Source of the DNA: Caballeronia grimmiae
GTDB taxonomy: Bacteria; Pseudomonadota; Gammaproteobacteria; Burkholderiales; Burkholderiaceae
DNA length: 64,000 nucleotides
Assembly (NCBI RefSeq): GCF_000698555.1
Contig: NZ_JFHE01000006.1
Span: forward strand, 186,001-250,000
Direction: 5' to 3'
Position 1 is the first letter of the stretch, and each line of letters starts with the position of its first letter. The translations under genes were made by a program, and so were the position numbers. The notes beneath the pieces were generated by a model. The model did not search any database, was not told the DNA's origin, and saw only the letters and a list, made by a program, of their open reading frames with translations. Shown here piece after piece: positions 18,033-27,149 of the stretch.

Positions 18033-18956
18033 GTGAGCCAGGAGACAGTCCCCATCAACACCCGCGAACTGCGCGACGCGTTCGGCGCGTTCATGACGGG
18101 TGTCACGATCGTGACCACCGCGACCGACGACGGCAAGCCGCGCGGCTTTACCGCCAACTCGTTCTCGTCCGTGTCGCTCGATCCGGCGCTGCTGCTGGTC
18201 AGCATCGCCAAGACGTCGAGCAATTACAAGGCGTTTTCGTCGACCGGCCATTTCGCGATCAACATCCTTGCGGAAGGACAAAAGGACTTGTCGAATACGT
18301 TCGCTCGTCCGAGCGACGACCGCTTCGCCAACGTTCACTGGCAAATGAGCGCGAACGGTAATCCGCTGCTCGGCGGCGTCAGCGCATGGTTCGACTGCAC
18401 GACGCACCATATCGTCGATGCGGGCGACCACGCGGTCATCATCGGCAAGGTCGAAGCGTTCCGTTCGGCCGGTTATGCAGGTCTCGGCTATTACCGTGGC
18501 GGCTACTTCACCCCGGCCAAGGTTTCGGCGGAAGTCATCGCCGGCCCGAGTGTGATCGTCAGCGCCATCATTGCGAGGGATGACAAGGTGTTGCTAGTGA
18601 AAAGGCCCAACGACACGTGGGGCCTGCCATCGCGCGAGATGGGCAAGGAAGGCGCGGACAAGACGCTCGCGGCACTCTTTCGCGAGTATCAGCCAGAGGC
18701 ATCGGCGAGCTTTATCTACTCGGTGTACAACAACACGGAAACCCGGCACCAGTACATCACGTTCCTGTGCAGCGCGCCGGATGATTCCGCCGCCTCGGGC
18801 AAGTTCGTCGATCTCGACGATATCGGAACGCTCACGTTACAGGACAGTGCGCTTGCAAACATGCTCGAGCGCTACCGCAAGGAAAGCCAGTTGGGGAATT
18901 ACGGCCTTTATCTGGGCGACCATAGCAGCGGCACTGTCCGCCCGCTCCATCCGTGA
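18033..18956 (+). CDS. Flavin reductase fused to a Nudix-like domain
   Basis: A 307-residue two-domain protein. Residues about 8-165 are a flavin reductase-like FMN-binding domain: A-F-G-A-F-M-T-G-V-T-I-V-T-T, G-F-T-A-N-S-F-S-S-V-S-L-D-P near 42-55, and F-A-I-N-I-L-A near 88. It would supply reduced flavin to a monooxygenase. Residues about 175-300 resemble a Nudix fold, but the Nudix box is degenerate: the R-E-Y-Q-P-E-A segment stands where R-E-x-x-E-E-x-G is expected. The tail may therefore bind a nucleotide without cleaving it. The GTG start at 18033 is set by GGAGG six bases upstream. No monooxygenase gene is adjacent. Confidence 0.8.
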   Translation: MSQETVPINTRELRDAFGAFMTGVTIVTTATDDGKPRGFTANSFSSVSLDPALLLVSIAKTSSNYKAFSSTGHFAINILAEGQKDLSNTFARPSDDRFANVHWQMSANGNPLLGGVSAWFDCTTHHIVDAGDHAVIIGKVEAFRSAGYAGLGYYRGGYFTPAKVSAEVIAGPSVIVSAIIARDDKVLLVKRPNDTWGLPSREMGKEGADKTLAALFREYQPEASASFIYSVYNNTETRHQYITFLCSAPDDSAASGKFVDLDDIGTLTLQDSALANMLERYRKESQLGNYGLYLGDHSSGTVRPLHP

Positions 18957-19253
18957 AACGTCACATTATGGCGATGGGTCATAGTCCGCTTTCCCTGGCG
19001 CGGGAACTCGCCGTGGTGTTGCGCCATCGTTGGAGGAGCGTTGCTCCGGCGTCGGTAAGGTGCCGCCCGCAGCGCATCTCGCGAGCAGCAGCGACACGAA
19101 ACCGATGTACGCAACGGTAGTTGCATGACCATTCTTCAGGCTTTCACGAGGAGTCGCTGATCGTGCAGGTCGGAGGTTCGGTGACGGCTGCCCCTTGGAT
19201 AGACATCGATACCTGTGTCGTCAGGCGGAAACCGCCATTGACCATCAGCACAG

Positions 19254-19464
19254 CTACTTGTCGCTGCTGCCGATCTCTCTGTGCTTGTGTGAATGCGTGG
19301 CAGCATTGACGAGTTCGTATTGAGCGCCTTTGCCGCTTCGCGTCGGCGGAAAAAGCTCGCACTCGACGCACGTCACCTCAAAACCAGCCGCCGTCACCTT
19401 CCTTGACTACCTTGTAGATGTCCGGGGTCTGGACCTCCGAACCGGGCTTGTGCTGGTCTGCCAT
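19254..19464 (-). pseudogene. Small YjzC-like protein gene broken by a one-base insertion
   Basis: Reading the minus strand from the ATG at 19464 gives M-A-D-Q-H-K-P-G-S-E-V-Q-T-P-D-I-Y-K-V-V and then meets TGA just after G-G-W-F. Dropping one T from the run of four T residues at that point restores an open frame to a stop at 19254. The restored product is 69 residues, with F-E-V-T-C-V-E-C-E-L-F-P-P and E-L-V-N-A-A-T-H. That order (K-P-G, I-Y-K-V-V, cysteine-rich centre, F-P-P) is like small YjzC-type or zinc-ribbon-like proteins. A frameshift, programmed slippage or sequencing error are all possible. Confidence 0.6.
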
Positions 19465-19808
19465 GTTCGCCTGCTCATATCCCGCAGCCGCATTGATAAC
19501 CCCTGCACATCAATGCTTAAGAAAATTGCACTTACCGTGTCAATTGATTTGCGTGAGTATCTGTACTCAAGATTCCCGCTAAAAGTGGAACGCAATAAAA
19601 CGCATCGGAGACAAGCCATGCACGACACAAAGCGCATTCGACGCGGCTGACGATTGCCACCCGGGGCCGCTCATTCTCGTGGCCCAGCCTCTACCCATCC
19701 CGGACATCGCAACCCGAGCGCAAATGGCGCGGCGGCCGCTTTGTCATGTCCGGCGCTCGTTCGAACACCCGCTCTTATCTATCGCAATACCCTCAGGAGA
19801 CAAACTTC

Positions 19809-20718
19809 ATGCAAATCACCGGTATGTTGCACGGCGCGCGCCTGCTGCAATTCGTCGGGATCTCGTCACGCCCCGGAAGGCTTCTGCGGCTTCACCACCG
19901 AATCGCTCCTGGGTGAACGCAGCCTTGCCGAGGTTTGTTTCGCCGCATTGCTCGATTTCGAACCCGGCCGCGACGATCTTTTCGCCTTCAAGACGCTCGT
20001 CGGTCTCCTGCTCACCAACGGTCCGGGAGCCATCTCGGCGCAGGGTGCAAAGGGCGCCGTCTCGGCCGACGGTCCGGAAAGCCCCGAGCGCGTGCAACTC
20101 AACAAGGCGCTGGTCGGCTTTCTTTCGCATACCGGCTATACGCATGGCGGCAACGGCTATGAAGGCGTCGCGTTCCTGATCGAAGCGTTCCGGAACAGCG
20201 GCCTCGACGATCCGGCTGACCCTGAACATGGCGTGGACCTGCGCGCCCAGGCCGAGCGCGCGGTTGAGCGTTACGCGCAGTACAAGGCACGGCAGAAAAG
20301 CGCGGGTAGCCTCGACATCGCGAAGCTCCCGGGCGTCAATCATCCGGTGTTCAAGGACAGGCCCGTCAATCACGATCCCCGCGAGGTGTTCATCGCGAAC
20401 TTGTGCGAGAAGCGCGGGGATCACAACGTGTTCCATGCGTTCTATCGCGAAGTGGTACAGGCGTTGTTCGATGCCGGCGTGTCCCGCAACGTGTACTGCG
20501 TCAACATCGATGCGGTGATCGCGGCCCTGCTGCTGAAGATGTTGTGGCAGCCGCTTCAACACGGTGAATTGACCGAGCGCGATCTCGAAAGCGCCGCGTT
20601 CACGATCTTCCTTTATCTCCGCATGCTCGGATGCGCGGCGGAAATCGACGATCACTTGAACCGGGGACGCAACATGGACACCCGCACGCCAGCCTCCCAG
20701 TGCCGCTTCGTAGCTTGA
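19809..20718 (+). pseudogene. Citrate synthase/citryl-CoA lyase-like gene, internally deleted
   Basis: AGGAGA precedes an ATG at 19809 that opens M-Q-I-T-G-M-L-H-G-A-R but meets a stop after 35 codons. In another frame, from about 19880 to 20718, lies a well-kept C-terminal region. It contains G-F-C-G-F-T-T-E-S-L-L-G, L-L-L-T-N-G-P-G-A-I-S-A-Q-G-A-K-G, H-T-G-Y-T-H-G-G-N-G-Y-E-G and Y-C-V-N-I-D-A-V-I-A-A-L-L. This order matches the C-terminal citrate-synthase-superfamily half of long CoA-ligase/citryl-CoA-lyase-like proteins. Most of the N-terminal half is missing, so I call a deletion plus frame change. Good codon use in the remnant suggests recent loss. Confidence 0.6.
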
Positions 20719-21063
20719 AAGCCACGGCGCTGACAACCAGCCGACATCAATTGTTTCTGTACCGCCGCGCTCGTCGGCAGCGCGGCCGTCGCGGCGAATG
20801 TGCATTGAAGCCGGTCCCCGTTCAACGTCGGCAGCCCGGCGGAATGCTGATGTTGGCGGCGTCGTGCGCAAGGACCGCACTTGCCTTCATCAGCGAACTT
20901 AGACTCACGACCCAAAGCGGTGGTTCGAGATAGGCGTGATCCAATGACTGCGTTCGTGTGAAGAGCGGACTGGCTCGCCAGTGACCACCTCATTGCGCCG
21001 TTGCCCGCCAGCGTGTCGCAAACCCTCCGTCTGTTCGAGGGCCGACGTCACTCATCCCGTGAA
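20719..21063. other. Intergenic region, no recognised gene
   Basis: 345 bp between the broken citrate-synthase-like gene and the helicase. A small hairpin (ACTGG-CTCG-CCAGT at 20969-20982) is present but has no T-run. Short frames here match nothing I recognise. Confidence 0.4.
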
Positions 21064-22509
21064 TCAGGGTTTGCGTTTGCTCGGGCCACTAGTGAGTTTG
21101 CCAGCCGGCTTACGTGCACCCGTCGCTGAATTGCTGGCGCCCTTGCTGCGCAGCTTTTTCACCTCGAACGGATTAGTGCTGGACAGGCTTGGGCCTTTAC
21201 CCGCGGCCACAACGCGCTCCACTGCAGGCTTGCGCTTGTCTAAGCCACTTTGCGGGCGCGGCTTGTTGGCAGGGATCTGCATGGCGCCAGAAGTCGCTTG
21301 CAGCACTTTGGGCTTCTTGGCCTTTTTGGGTTTCTTGACGATCTGGCCCGTCGCGCTGGTTTCCGGCACACGGTGTTCTGCTTCAAAACCCGGCTCTTCC
21401 TCGCGTGGCAGCGTTTGCCGAATCAGCGCTTCAATCGCGGCCAGTTGTGGCGCCTCATCGGCACACACGAGCGACACCGCCACGCCGCTCGCGCCCGCTC
21501 GGCCGGTACGGCCAATACGGTGCACATAGTCATGCGCCACGATCGGCAGATCGACGTTGATCACCAACGGCAGGTCGTCGATATCCAGCCCGCGCGCAGC
21601 CACATCGGTGGCTACCAGCATATCGACTTCGCCTGTTTTGAAGCGCTCCAGCGCACGCAACCGCGCGGGTTGCGGTTTGTCGCCGTGGATGGTGTCGACC
21701 GCATAGCCCGCTTCATCCAACATGGCCGCCAGATAATCCGCGCCTTTGCGTGTTTTGACGAAGACCAGCGCGTGCTCCCAGTTGTTTGCAGCGACAAGGT
21801 GCATGAAGAGGCCGGGCTTGTTTCTTTTATCAACGGTCACCACCCATTGCTTGATATTGCTGGCCGTTGCATTGGGCGGGCTGACGCTGATATCGACCGG
21901 GCTGCGCAGAATGCTCGCCGCCATGGCGCGGATGTCAGCGGTGAATGTGGCGGAGAACAGCAAGGTCTGGCGCTGTGCAGGCAAGGCCGCAAAGACGGCG
22001 TTGAGTTCGCGCGCAAAGCCCAGATCCAGCATACGGTCGGCTTCATCCAGCACCAGCGTTTGCACTTGATCGAACTGCACTGCGTTCTGGCGATTGAGAT
22101 CCAGCAAACGGCCCGGCGTGGCAACGAGCACATCCACGCCTTTGCGCAACTTCATCATCTGCGGGTTGATACTCACGCCGCCGTAGGCGGCCATCAATCG
22201 CACATCGAGGCCTTTGCCGTAATCGATAAAGCTTTGCAGCACTTGTTCAGCCAGTTCACGCGTGGGCACCAGCACCAGAACACGCGCGCGGTTGCTGGAC
22301 ACAGACGGGCCGTCTTGCACCAGTCGTTGCAACAGCGGCAGCGCAAAACCCGCCGTTTTGCCGGTGCCGGTCTGAGCGGCAGCCATGACGTCCCTGCCAC
22401 TTAGCACAGCAGGAATCGCCTTGGCCTGCACCGGTGTAGGTGTCTGGTAAGTGAGGTCCTGCAGGGTACGCAGTAGCGGATCGAGCAGGCCAAGCGAGGC
22501 AAAAGACAT
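21064..22509 (-). CDS. rhlE: DEAD-box ATP-dependent RNA helicase, RhlE type
   Basis: A 481-residue RNA helicase. The Q-motif is at residues 21-29, motif I A-Q-T-G-T-G-K-T at 45-52, and P-T-R-E-L-A follows. Then come the D-E-A-D box near 155, S-A-T near 188, and the second RecA domain with V-A-T-D-V-A-A-R-G-L-D-I and H-R-I-G-R-T-G-R-A-G. A lysine-rich low-complexity tail (about 385-481) provides extra RNA binding. Expected roles are ribosome assembly or RNA turnover, often under cold stress. The ATG at 22509 opens at the family N-terminus. Two hand-counted lines give about 55-57% GC against about 65% in ilvD, so the gene may be acquired. Confidence 0.9.
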   Translation of the reverse strand: MSFASLGLLDPLLRTLQDLTYQTPTPVQAKAIPAVLSGRDVMAAAQTGTGKTAGFALPLLQRLVQDGPSVSSNRARVLVLVPTRELAEQVLQSFIDYGKGLDVRLMAAYGGVSINPQMMKLRKGVDVLVATPGRLLDLNRQNAVQFDQVQTLVLDEADRMLDLGFARELNAVFAALPAQRQTLLFSATFTADIRAMAASILRSPVDISVSPPNATASNIKQWVVTVDKRNKPGLFMHLVAANNWEHALVFVKTRKGADYLAAMLDEAGYAVDTIHGDKPQPARLRALERFKTGEVDMLVATDVAARGLDIDDLPLVINVDLPIVAHDYVHRIGRTGRAGASGVAVSLVCADEAPQLAAIEALIRQTLPREEEPGFEAEHRVPETSATGQIVKKPKKAKKPKVLQATSGAMQIPANKPRPQSGLDKRKPAVERVVAAGKGPSLSSTNPFEVKKLRSKGASNSATGARKPAGKLTSGPSKRKP

Positions 22510-22879
22510 GTTCGTATTCCGGGCCAAATCTGCAATTTTAGCGGTTACGGCGCTGATTGCACCGGCGTAGATCGCGTGATCGACGATGAGCTCAAGCGCT
22601 GCTCTCGCCGCGTTAGGGCATTCGCAATCCTCCGCAAAGGCACTACGCCACGGCGCGCACCGTCGAGCAATGACTGCGCTAATAAGCTTCCGATACCCGT
22701 AACGACACCGCCTCAGCATCGACACCAGCGCTATTTCGCATCATCGCGAATGACGATGGTGCCTTTCCCAAATAGCACGTACAAAGCGTCTCGTCTGGCG
22801 CATCATGCTCGCACAACATTGACTCGCCGAACGAAGGCGTGCCTTCGCGAGCGGCGCATTGACGGAGCGAGACGAAACG
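22510..22879. other. Divergent promoter region between rhlE and the leuC cluster
   Basis: 370 bp with no supported gene. A perfect 16-base palindrome, CGAAGGC-GT-GCCTTCG, at 22832-22847 ends 32 bp before the leuC-like start and could be an operator or a short leader hairpin. No clear -35/-10 pair can be called. Confidence 0.4.
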
Positions 22880-24310
22880 ATGCAACCCGAACACGGACCT
22901 GCCGGCCCGCTGACGCTTTACGACAAGATCTGGAACAGTCACCGCGTCATGTCACGCGACGACGGACAGGACCTCCTGTTCATCGATCGGCATTTCATCC
23001 ACGACGTCACCGCGCAGTCCTTCGACATGCTGCGCAAGCGCGGACTCACGCCGCGCTCGCCCGAGCGCATCTTCGGCACCGCCGACCACTACGTGTCCAG
23101 CGCGGCGAACGGCCTGTCGGCCGTGACCGATCCCGAGCGGCGCTCGATGATCCTCGCGCTGCAGCGCGATGCCGCCGAGTCGCGCATCACCTTGTTCGAC
23201 ATGGACGATTCCCGTCGCGGCATCGTCCATGTGGTCGGTCCCGAGCAGGGATTGAGTCTGCCCGGCATGACCGTCGTGTGCGCGGACAGCCACACGTCGA
23301 CGCACGGAGCGATGGGCGCGCTCGCGTTCGGCATCGGCGCGACCGAGGTGGCGCATGTCCTCGCCACGCAATGCCTATGGCAACGCAAATCGAGCAATAT
23401 GCGCGTCACCCTCGATGGCACGCCCGGCAAAGGCGTCACCGCCAAGGACCTGATCCTCGCGGTCATCGCGCACATCGGTGTGGCCGGCGCTGCGGGCCAC
23501 GTGATCGAGTACGCCGGCTCCGCAATCGCCGGTCTGTCGATGGAAGGACGGCTCACGCTATGCAACATGACCATCGAAGCCGGCGCGCGTGCCGGCATGA
23601 TCGCGCCGGACGAGACCACTTTCGCGTACCTCGCCGGGCGTCCGTACGCCCCCGAAGGCGAGCAGTGGGACCGCGCGATGGCGCACTGGCGCACGCTATT
23701 CACCGACCCAGGCGCGCGTTTCAATCGTGAAGTGCATATCGACGTGGCGGGCATCGCCCCTATGGTGACGTGGGGCACCACGCCGGAATACGCCTGCGCC
23801 ATCGACCGGCGCGTGCCCGATCCCGCGATGCAGCCCGATCCGGATCTGCGGGCGGCCATGTCGAGCGCGCTCGACTACATGGGGCTGGCTCCCGACGAGG
23901 CGCTGGAAGGCGTGGTCATCGACCGAGTGTTCATCGGCTCGTGCACGAACGGGCGCATCGAGGACATGCGTAGCGCGGCCGAGGTCGCGCGGGGACGCCG
24001 CATCGCAGCCGGCGTCGAGGCGTGGGTGGTGCCCGGCTCGCATGAGGTGCGGGCGCAAGCCGAGGCGGAAGGGCTGGACCGCGTGTTCCGCGAAGCCGGC
24101 TTCCAGTGGCGCTTTCCCGGCTGCTCGATGTGCCTTGCCACGAACGGCGACATCGCCGCGCCGGGGCAGCGATGCGCATCGACGTCCAATCGTAATTTCG
24201 TTGGCCGGCAGGGGCCCGGCGTACGCACGCATCTGATGAGCCCGGCCATGGCGGCTGCCGCTGCCGTGACAGGACGGCTGACCGATGTGCGCCGTCTCCT
24301 GGGAGCGTGA
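22880..24310 (+). CDS. leuC: Isopropylmalate/homoaconitate-type dehydratase, large subunit
   Basis: A 476-residue aconitase-superfamily large subunit. The three cluster cysteines are in I-G-S-C-T-N-G-R-I-E-D-M near residue 355 and in G-C-S-M-C-L-A-T-N-G-D near residue 417. The family opening (L-Y-D-K-I-W) and V-C-A-D-S-H-T-S-T-H-G-A near residue 135 are kept. The reaction is reversible dehydration-hydration of a 2- or 3-hydroxy dicarboxylic acid. The neighbours (ABC importer, SDR, FAH hydrolase, lactonase) argue against leucine synthesis and for a catabolic substrate. A TTG at 22859 is an alternative start. The small-subunit gene begins 2 bp after the stop. Confidence 0.88.
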   Translation: MQPEHGPAGPLTLYDKIWNSHRVMSRDDGQDLLFIDRHFIHDVTAQSFDMLRKRGLTPRSPERIFGTADHYVSSAANGLSAVTDPERRSMILALQRDAAESRITLFDMDDSRRGIVHVVGPEQGLSLPGMTVVCADSHTSTHGAMGALAFGIGATEVAHVLATQCLWQRKSSNMRVTLDGTPGKGVTAKDLILAVIAHIGVAGAAGHVIEYAGSAIAGLSMEGRLTLCNMTIEAGARAGMIAPDETTFAYLAGRPYAPEGEQWDRAMAHWRTLFTDPGARFNREVHIDVAGIAPMVTWGTTPEYACAIDRRVPDPAMQPDPDLRAAMSSALDYMGLAPDEALEGVVIDRVFIGSCTNGRIEDMRSAAEVARGRRIAAGVEAWVVPGSHEVRAQAEAEGLDRVFREAGFQWRFPGCSMCLATNGDIAAPGQRCASTSNRNFVGRQGPGVRTHLMSPAMAAAAAVTGRLTDVRRLLGA

Positions 24311-24312
24311 AG

Positions 24313-24909
24313 ATGGAGAGCCTGACTCATCTCGATGCAGTCGCGGTCCCGATCGTCGCCATCAACTGCGATACCGACCAGATTCTGCCCGCGCGTTTCC
24401 TGCAGAAACCGCGCTCCGACGACTTCGGCCAGTTCCTGTTCCGCGCGCTGCGCTTCGGTCCAGATGGCGCGGAAAGGCCCGGCTTCGTGCTCAATCAGGC
24501 GCCGTTTCGCGCGTCGCGCATCGTGGTGGCGAACCACAACTTCGGTTGCGGCTCATCGCGCGAACACGCTGTCTGGGCACTGTATGACTACGGCATCCGG
24601 GCGGTGATCGCTCCGAGCTTCGGCGACATCTTCTTCATCAATTGCCTGAAAAACGGACTGCTGCCGATCGTGCTGCCGGAGACGGTAGTGCTTCCGCTGC
24701 TGGAACACTTGTCAATCAACGCGGGCAGCAGCATTTCGATCGATCTGCCCGCACAGACCGTCAGCCTGCCCGATGGCGTCTCGCATGGCTTCGAACTGGA
24801 GCCGTTCGCGAAGGAGTGCCTGCTGCGCGGCATGGACGAGATCGATTACACGCTTTCGCATCGCGACCGCATCGATGCGTTCGAGCGTGACCGTGTCAAC
24901 GGATATTGA
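24313..24909 (+). CDS. leuD: Isopropylmalate-type dehydratase, small subunit
   Basis: A 198-residue swivel-domain subunit that partners the LeuC-like protein. Family marks are N-C-D-T-D-Q-I-L-P-A-R-F-L near the start and N-F-G-C-G-S-S-R-E-H-A-V-W-A-L near residues 77-91, the substrate-binding loop. V-I-A-P-S-F-G-D-I-F follows. GGGAG lies seven bases before the ATG at 24313; a GTG at 24307 overlaps the leuC stop and is also possible. Length matches bacterial LeuD (about 200). Confidence 0.88.
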   Translation: MESLTHLDAVAVPIVAINCDTDQILPARFLQKPRSDDFGQFLFRALRFGPDGAERPGFVLNQAPFRASRIVVANHNFGCGSSREHAVWALYDYGIRAVIAPSFGDIFFINCLKNGLLPIVLPETVVLPLLEHLSINAGSSISIDLPAQTVSLPDGVSHGFELEPFAKECLLRGMDEIDYTLSHRDRIDAFERDRVNGY

Positions 24910-24945
24910 CGCGCGCAATTTCGCAAACAACCTGGAGGAGGTCAG

Positions 24946-26016
24946 ATGAAGATTGCAGTCATGCCCGGTGATGGTATCGGTCCCGAAGTCGTGGCGCAGG
25001 CGCTCAAGGTGCTGCAAGTGGTGGCGCCGCAGGCGGAGACTCAGGAGGCGCCTATCGGCGAGGCCGGCATTCAGGCGCATGGTGCGCCGCTTCCCGAGCC
25101 GACGCTCGATGTCGCGCGCAAGGCCGACGCGATCCTGTTCGGCGCGGTAGGCGTGGCCGACGAGGCCGACATTCCGCGCGAACGCCGTCCGGGAACGGGT
25201 CTCTTGCAATTGCGCGAAGCACTCACGCTGTACGCGAATTTCCGCCCGGCCTATATGTTTCCCGAGTTGATCGGCGCTTCGACGCTGCGGCCGGAAGTCG
25301 TCGACGGACTCGATATCGTCATCGTGCGCGAGCTGAACGGCGATGCGTACTTCGGCCAGCCGCGCGGCTTCGAAACCAGCGAGGCAGGCGAGCGGACGGG
25401 CTTCAACACGATGCGCTATAGCGAATCGGAAGTCGAACGCGTCGCGCATGCGGCCTTTCGCGCAGCGCGGCGCCGTCATCACAAGCTGTGTTCCGTCGAC
25501 AAGGCGAACGTGCTGGAGGCGAGCCAGTTGTGGCGCGAGACCGTCACGCGCGTCGGGCGGGATTATCCGGACGTCGAACTAAGCCATCTGTTCGTGGACG
25601 CCGCCGCCATGATGCTGATGCGCCGCCCCAAGCAATTCGATGTGATCGTGACGGGCAACCTCTTCGGCGACATTCTGTCGGACGCCGCGGCGATGCTGAC
25701 GGGATCGATCGGCATGCTGCCATCGGCGTCCCTCGGCTATGAGCGCAAGGGACTCTACGAGCCAGTGCACGGCTCCGCGCCGGATATCGCGGGCAAGGAC
25801 GTGGCCAATCCGCTCGCCGCCATCCTCTCGCTTGCGATGATGCTGCGCGAAACCTTCGAGATGGAAGACGCCGCGGGCCGCGTCGAACGTGCCGTGCGGG
25901 CGGTGCTGTCCGCCGGCTACCGCACCGCCGACATCTATCAGGAGGGCACACGAAGCGTCGGCACCCGCGACATGGGCGATGCGGTCGTCGAAGCCTTGCG
26001 AACAGCAGTCGTTTAG
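24946..26016 (+). CDS. leuB: Isopropylmalate/tartrate dehydrogenase family (LeuB-like)
   Basis: A 356-residue NAD-dependent beta-decarboxylating dehydrogenase. It opens [15 protein letters not shown], with [10 protein letters not shown] near 126 and S-V-D-K-A-N-V-L near 185. The signature [13 protein letters not shown] near 240 and [13 protein letters not shown] near 272 follow. It oxidises and decarboxylates a 3-substituted malate. Downstream of leuC and leuD it would finish a dehydrate-rehydrate-oxidise series on an imported acid. Specificity for isopropylmalate, tartrate or a methylated malate cannot be settled from sequence. Confidence 0.85.
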   Translation: MKIAVMPGDGIGPEVVAQALKVLQVVAPQAETQEAPIGEAGIQAHGAPLPEPTLDVARKADAILFGAVGVADEADIPRERRPGTGLLQLREALTLYANFRPAYMFPELIGASTLRPEVVDGLDIVIVRELNGDAYFGQPRGFETSEAGERTGFNTMRYSESEVERVAHAAFRAARRRHHKLCSVDKANVLEASQLWRETVTRVGRDYPDVELSHLFVDAAAMMLMRRPKQFDVIVTGNLFGDILSDAAAMLTGSIGMLPSASLGYERKGLYEPVHGSAPDIAGKDVANPLAAILSLAMMLRETFEMEDAAGRVERAVRAVLSAGYRTADIYQEGTRSVGTRDMGDAVVEALRTAVV

Positions 26017-26123
26017 GACGGATCGCGCCTCGAGCGGGCTGGCGTCTCGTGCGTCGTCAGTGCGAGATGCCGGCGTGCTCAGGCGGTTGTTCGTACCCAC
26101 ATCCCAAAAGGGAGGAGACAACC

Positions 26124-27149
26124 ATGAAGCTGAAACATGCGGTTGCACTGTGTGCGGCGATGACGCTCGCTTGCGCATCGGCCGCGGCGGTGGCGAAGGA
26201 CGTGCCGGAAAAGGCCGAACTGCACATCGCGGCCGCGTCGACAGGCATCACCTATCTGCCGATGCTCGTCGCGAAGCAGCGCGGCTATTTCAAGGACGAA
26301 GGGCTCGATGTCACCATCGCCGCATTCTCCGGCGGCTCGAAGACGCTGGAGGCGTTGCTGGGCGGCAGCTCCGACATGGTGGCGGGAGCCTACTCCAACA
26401 CGATCACGATGGCCACGAAGGGCCAGCATCTCGTCGTGGTGGCCGCACAGGTGATATGCCCGGGCTGGATCTTCGGCGTGTCCCAAAAGCACGGGTCGGA
26501 CGTGAAGTCGCCCAAGGACCTGAAGGGTCTGCGCATCGGTGTGAGCGCGCCCGGTTCGAGCACGCATATGGCCGTGAACTACATCCTGCATAAGGCGGGG
26601 CTGCAGCCATCCGACGTATCGATCATCGGCGTGGGACAGGCGGCCGGCGCGGTAGCGGCGGTGCGTGCGGGGCAGATCGACGCGCTCATCGTCAACGATC
26701 CCAGCGCGACGATCCTGACGAAAGACGGCAGCCTGAGGCCGCTCGAAAACATGCGTACAGCCGATGGCAACGTGAAGGTGTTCGGGTCCGACTATCCGGA
26801 GTCGAGCGTGTTCGCGACGCGCGAATTCATCGACAAGAATCCGAAGACGGTGCAGGCAGTCGCCAATGCAATCGTGCGCGCCGAGAAATGGATAGCCGGG
26901 GCCACGCCGCAGCAAGTCGCGGACAACGTGCCGCCGCAGTTCCTGGGCGACAACAAGGCGCTCTACGCCGAAGCCTTCACGAACAGCCGCCGTTGCATCG
27001 CGCAGAACGGCGAAATCACGGCACAAGGCGCGCGGACGGTCCACGAGGTGCTCGCGGCCTTCGATCCCGCAGTGGCATCGGCGAAGATCGATCTCGCCAC
27101 GACCTATGACAACCGCTTCGTGAGAAAGGCAGCGGAGGTTCAGCCATGA
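26124..27149 (+). CDS. ABC transporter periplasmic binding protein, SsuA/TauA/NMT1 type (copy 1)
   Basis: A 341-residue exported solute-binding protein. A signal peptide covers about residues 1-24 (M-K-L-K-H start, cut near A-A-A-V-A-K). The mature NMT1/SsuA fold shows G-I-T-Y-L-P, R-G-Y-F-K-D-E-G-L-D-V, F-S-G-G-S-K and A-G-A-Y-S-N-T-I-T-M. GGAGGAGA stands before the ATG. The gene overlaps the ATPase gene by 4 bp (ATGA). A second, closely similar binding protein is encoded at 30482-31507. Confidence 0.88.
   Translation: MKLKHAVALCAAMTLACASAAAVAKDVPEKAELHIAAASTGITYLPMLVAKQRGYFKDEGLDVTIAAFSGGSKTLEALLGGSSDMVAGAYSNTITMATKGQHLVVVAAQVICPGWIFGVSQKHGSDVKSPKDLKGLRIGVSAPGSSTHMAVNYILHKAGLQPSDVSIIGVGQAAGAVAAVRAGQIDALIVNDPSATILTKDGSLRPLENMRTADGNVKVFGSDYPESSVFATREFIDKNPKTVQAVANAIVRAEKWIAGATPQQVADNVPPQFLGDNKALYAEAFTNSRRCIAQNGEITAQGARTVHEVLAAFDPAVASAKIDLATTYDNRFVRKAAEVQP

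Noticed and set aside
20719..20930. Possible outer-membrane or porin fragment downstream of the broken citrate-synthase-like gene.
   Set aside because: Only a dozen alanine/valine-rich residues before a stop looked suggestive; no porin motif is present.
22880..26016. leuC, leuD and leuB as the leucine biosynthesis operon.
   Set aside because: They are followed directly by an importer, lactonase and FAH/SDR enzymes, and the dehydratase has unusual residues near the cluster-binding end. Not disproved, but less likely than a catabolic role.
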